Origin: COE1 sp963596435 | GTDB taxonomy: Bacteria > Bacillota > Clostridia > Lachnospirales > Lachnospiraceae | DNA: 12,849 nt | Assembly (NCBI GenBank): GCA_963596435.1 | Contig: CAVBMG010000092.1 | Coordinates: 1-12,849, forward strand | Direction of reading: 5' to 3' | Shown: one piece after another, positions 12,801-12,849 of the stretch | Layout of the letters: each line of letters begins with the position of its first letter | Position numbering within the stretch: the first letter of the stretch is position 1 | Notes under the pieces: model-generated | Told to the model about the DNA's origin: nothing | Database searches by the model: none | The model's input: the letters and a program-made list of their open reading frames with translations, nothing else | Program-made: the position numbers and the translations under genes

Positions 12801-12849
12801 AAAAAATTTACATTTACGATTATATGGATATGTGTTACCATTAATTAAG

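Overview
The window looks like chromosomal DNA from a low-to-moderate GC Clostridium-class Firmicute, most likely a Lachnospiraceae gut anaerobe (Blautia/Dorea/Ruminococcus-like). The grounds are strong AGGAGG-type ribosome binding sites, sigma-A-like promoters with 17-base spacers, a tetrahydrofolate (THF) riboswitch ahead of folT, a YlmH-type S4 protein, an araB/araD pair with an atypical FGGY kinase, and a stand-alone HPt-domain protein of a kind common in that family. I see no rRNA, tRNA, CRISPR array, phage gene or transposase. Thirteen protein genes are supported.

Layout. Bases 1-98 hold the end of a dispersed repeat and a possible promoter. Bases 99-1622 (+) are a three-gene unit: a MecA-N-like small protein, a cytosolic polysaccharide-deacetylase-like protein and a small secreted/membrane protein, closed by a terminator. 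Bases 1739-2686 (+) encode an AEC-family carrier with its own promoter. A strong bidirectional terminator separates it from a convergent six-TM HPt protein (3974-2742, -). Upstream of that, also on the minus strand, is folT (4694-4146), with a promoter, leader hairpins, a THF aptamer and a readable expression platform. Divergently, 5058-6329 (+) carries a membrane-anchored Mrr-like nuclease domain protein followed four bases later by ylmH. A MATE exporter (6467-7813, +) has its own promoter and ends in a bidirectional terminator. It is convergent with a two-gene minus-strand unit (10012-7869): a zinc-ribbon/TM protein overlapping a SPFH protein with a C-terminal zinc ribbon, resembling Bacillus YdjG/YdjI. 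Divergent from this, 10324-12644 (+) is an FGGY kinase (araB-like) plus araD. The right edge (12658-12800) is a repeat with terminal inverted repeats; part of it recurs inverted at the left edge.

How the genes work together. The araB-like kinase and AraD fit consecutive steps from L-ribulose to D-xylulose 5-phosphate; araA is not in the window. folT supplies the substrate-binding subunit for folate uptake and appears to be shut off by reduced folate, through a hairpin that both hides its ribosome binding site and resembles an intrinsic terminator. The SPFH/zinc-ribbon pair is probably a membrane-associated scaffold or stress module. The rest are mostly independent housekeeping or accessory units. 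The clearest non-coding biology is the complete folT riboswitch; the least understood coding units are the YdjG/YdjI-like pair, the MecA-N/deacetylase/small-membrane-protein operon and the HPt membrane protein.
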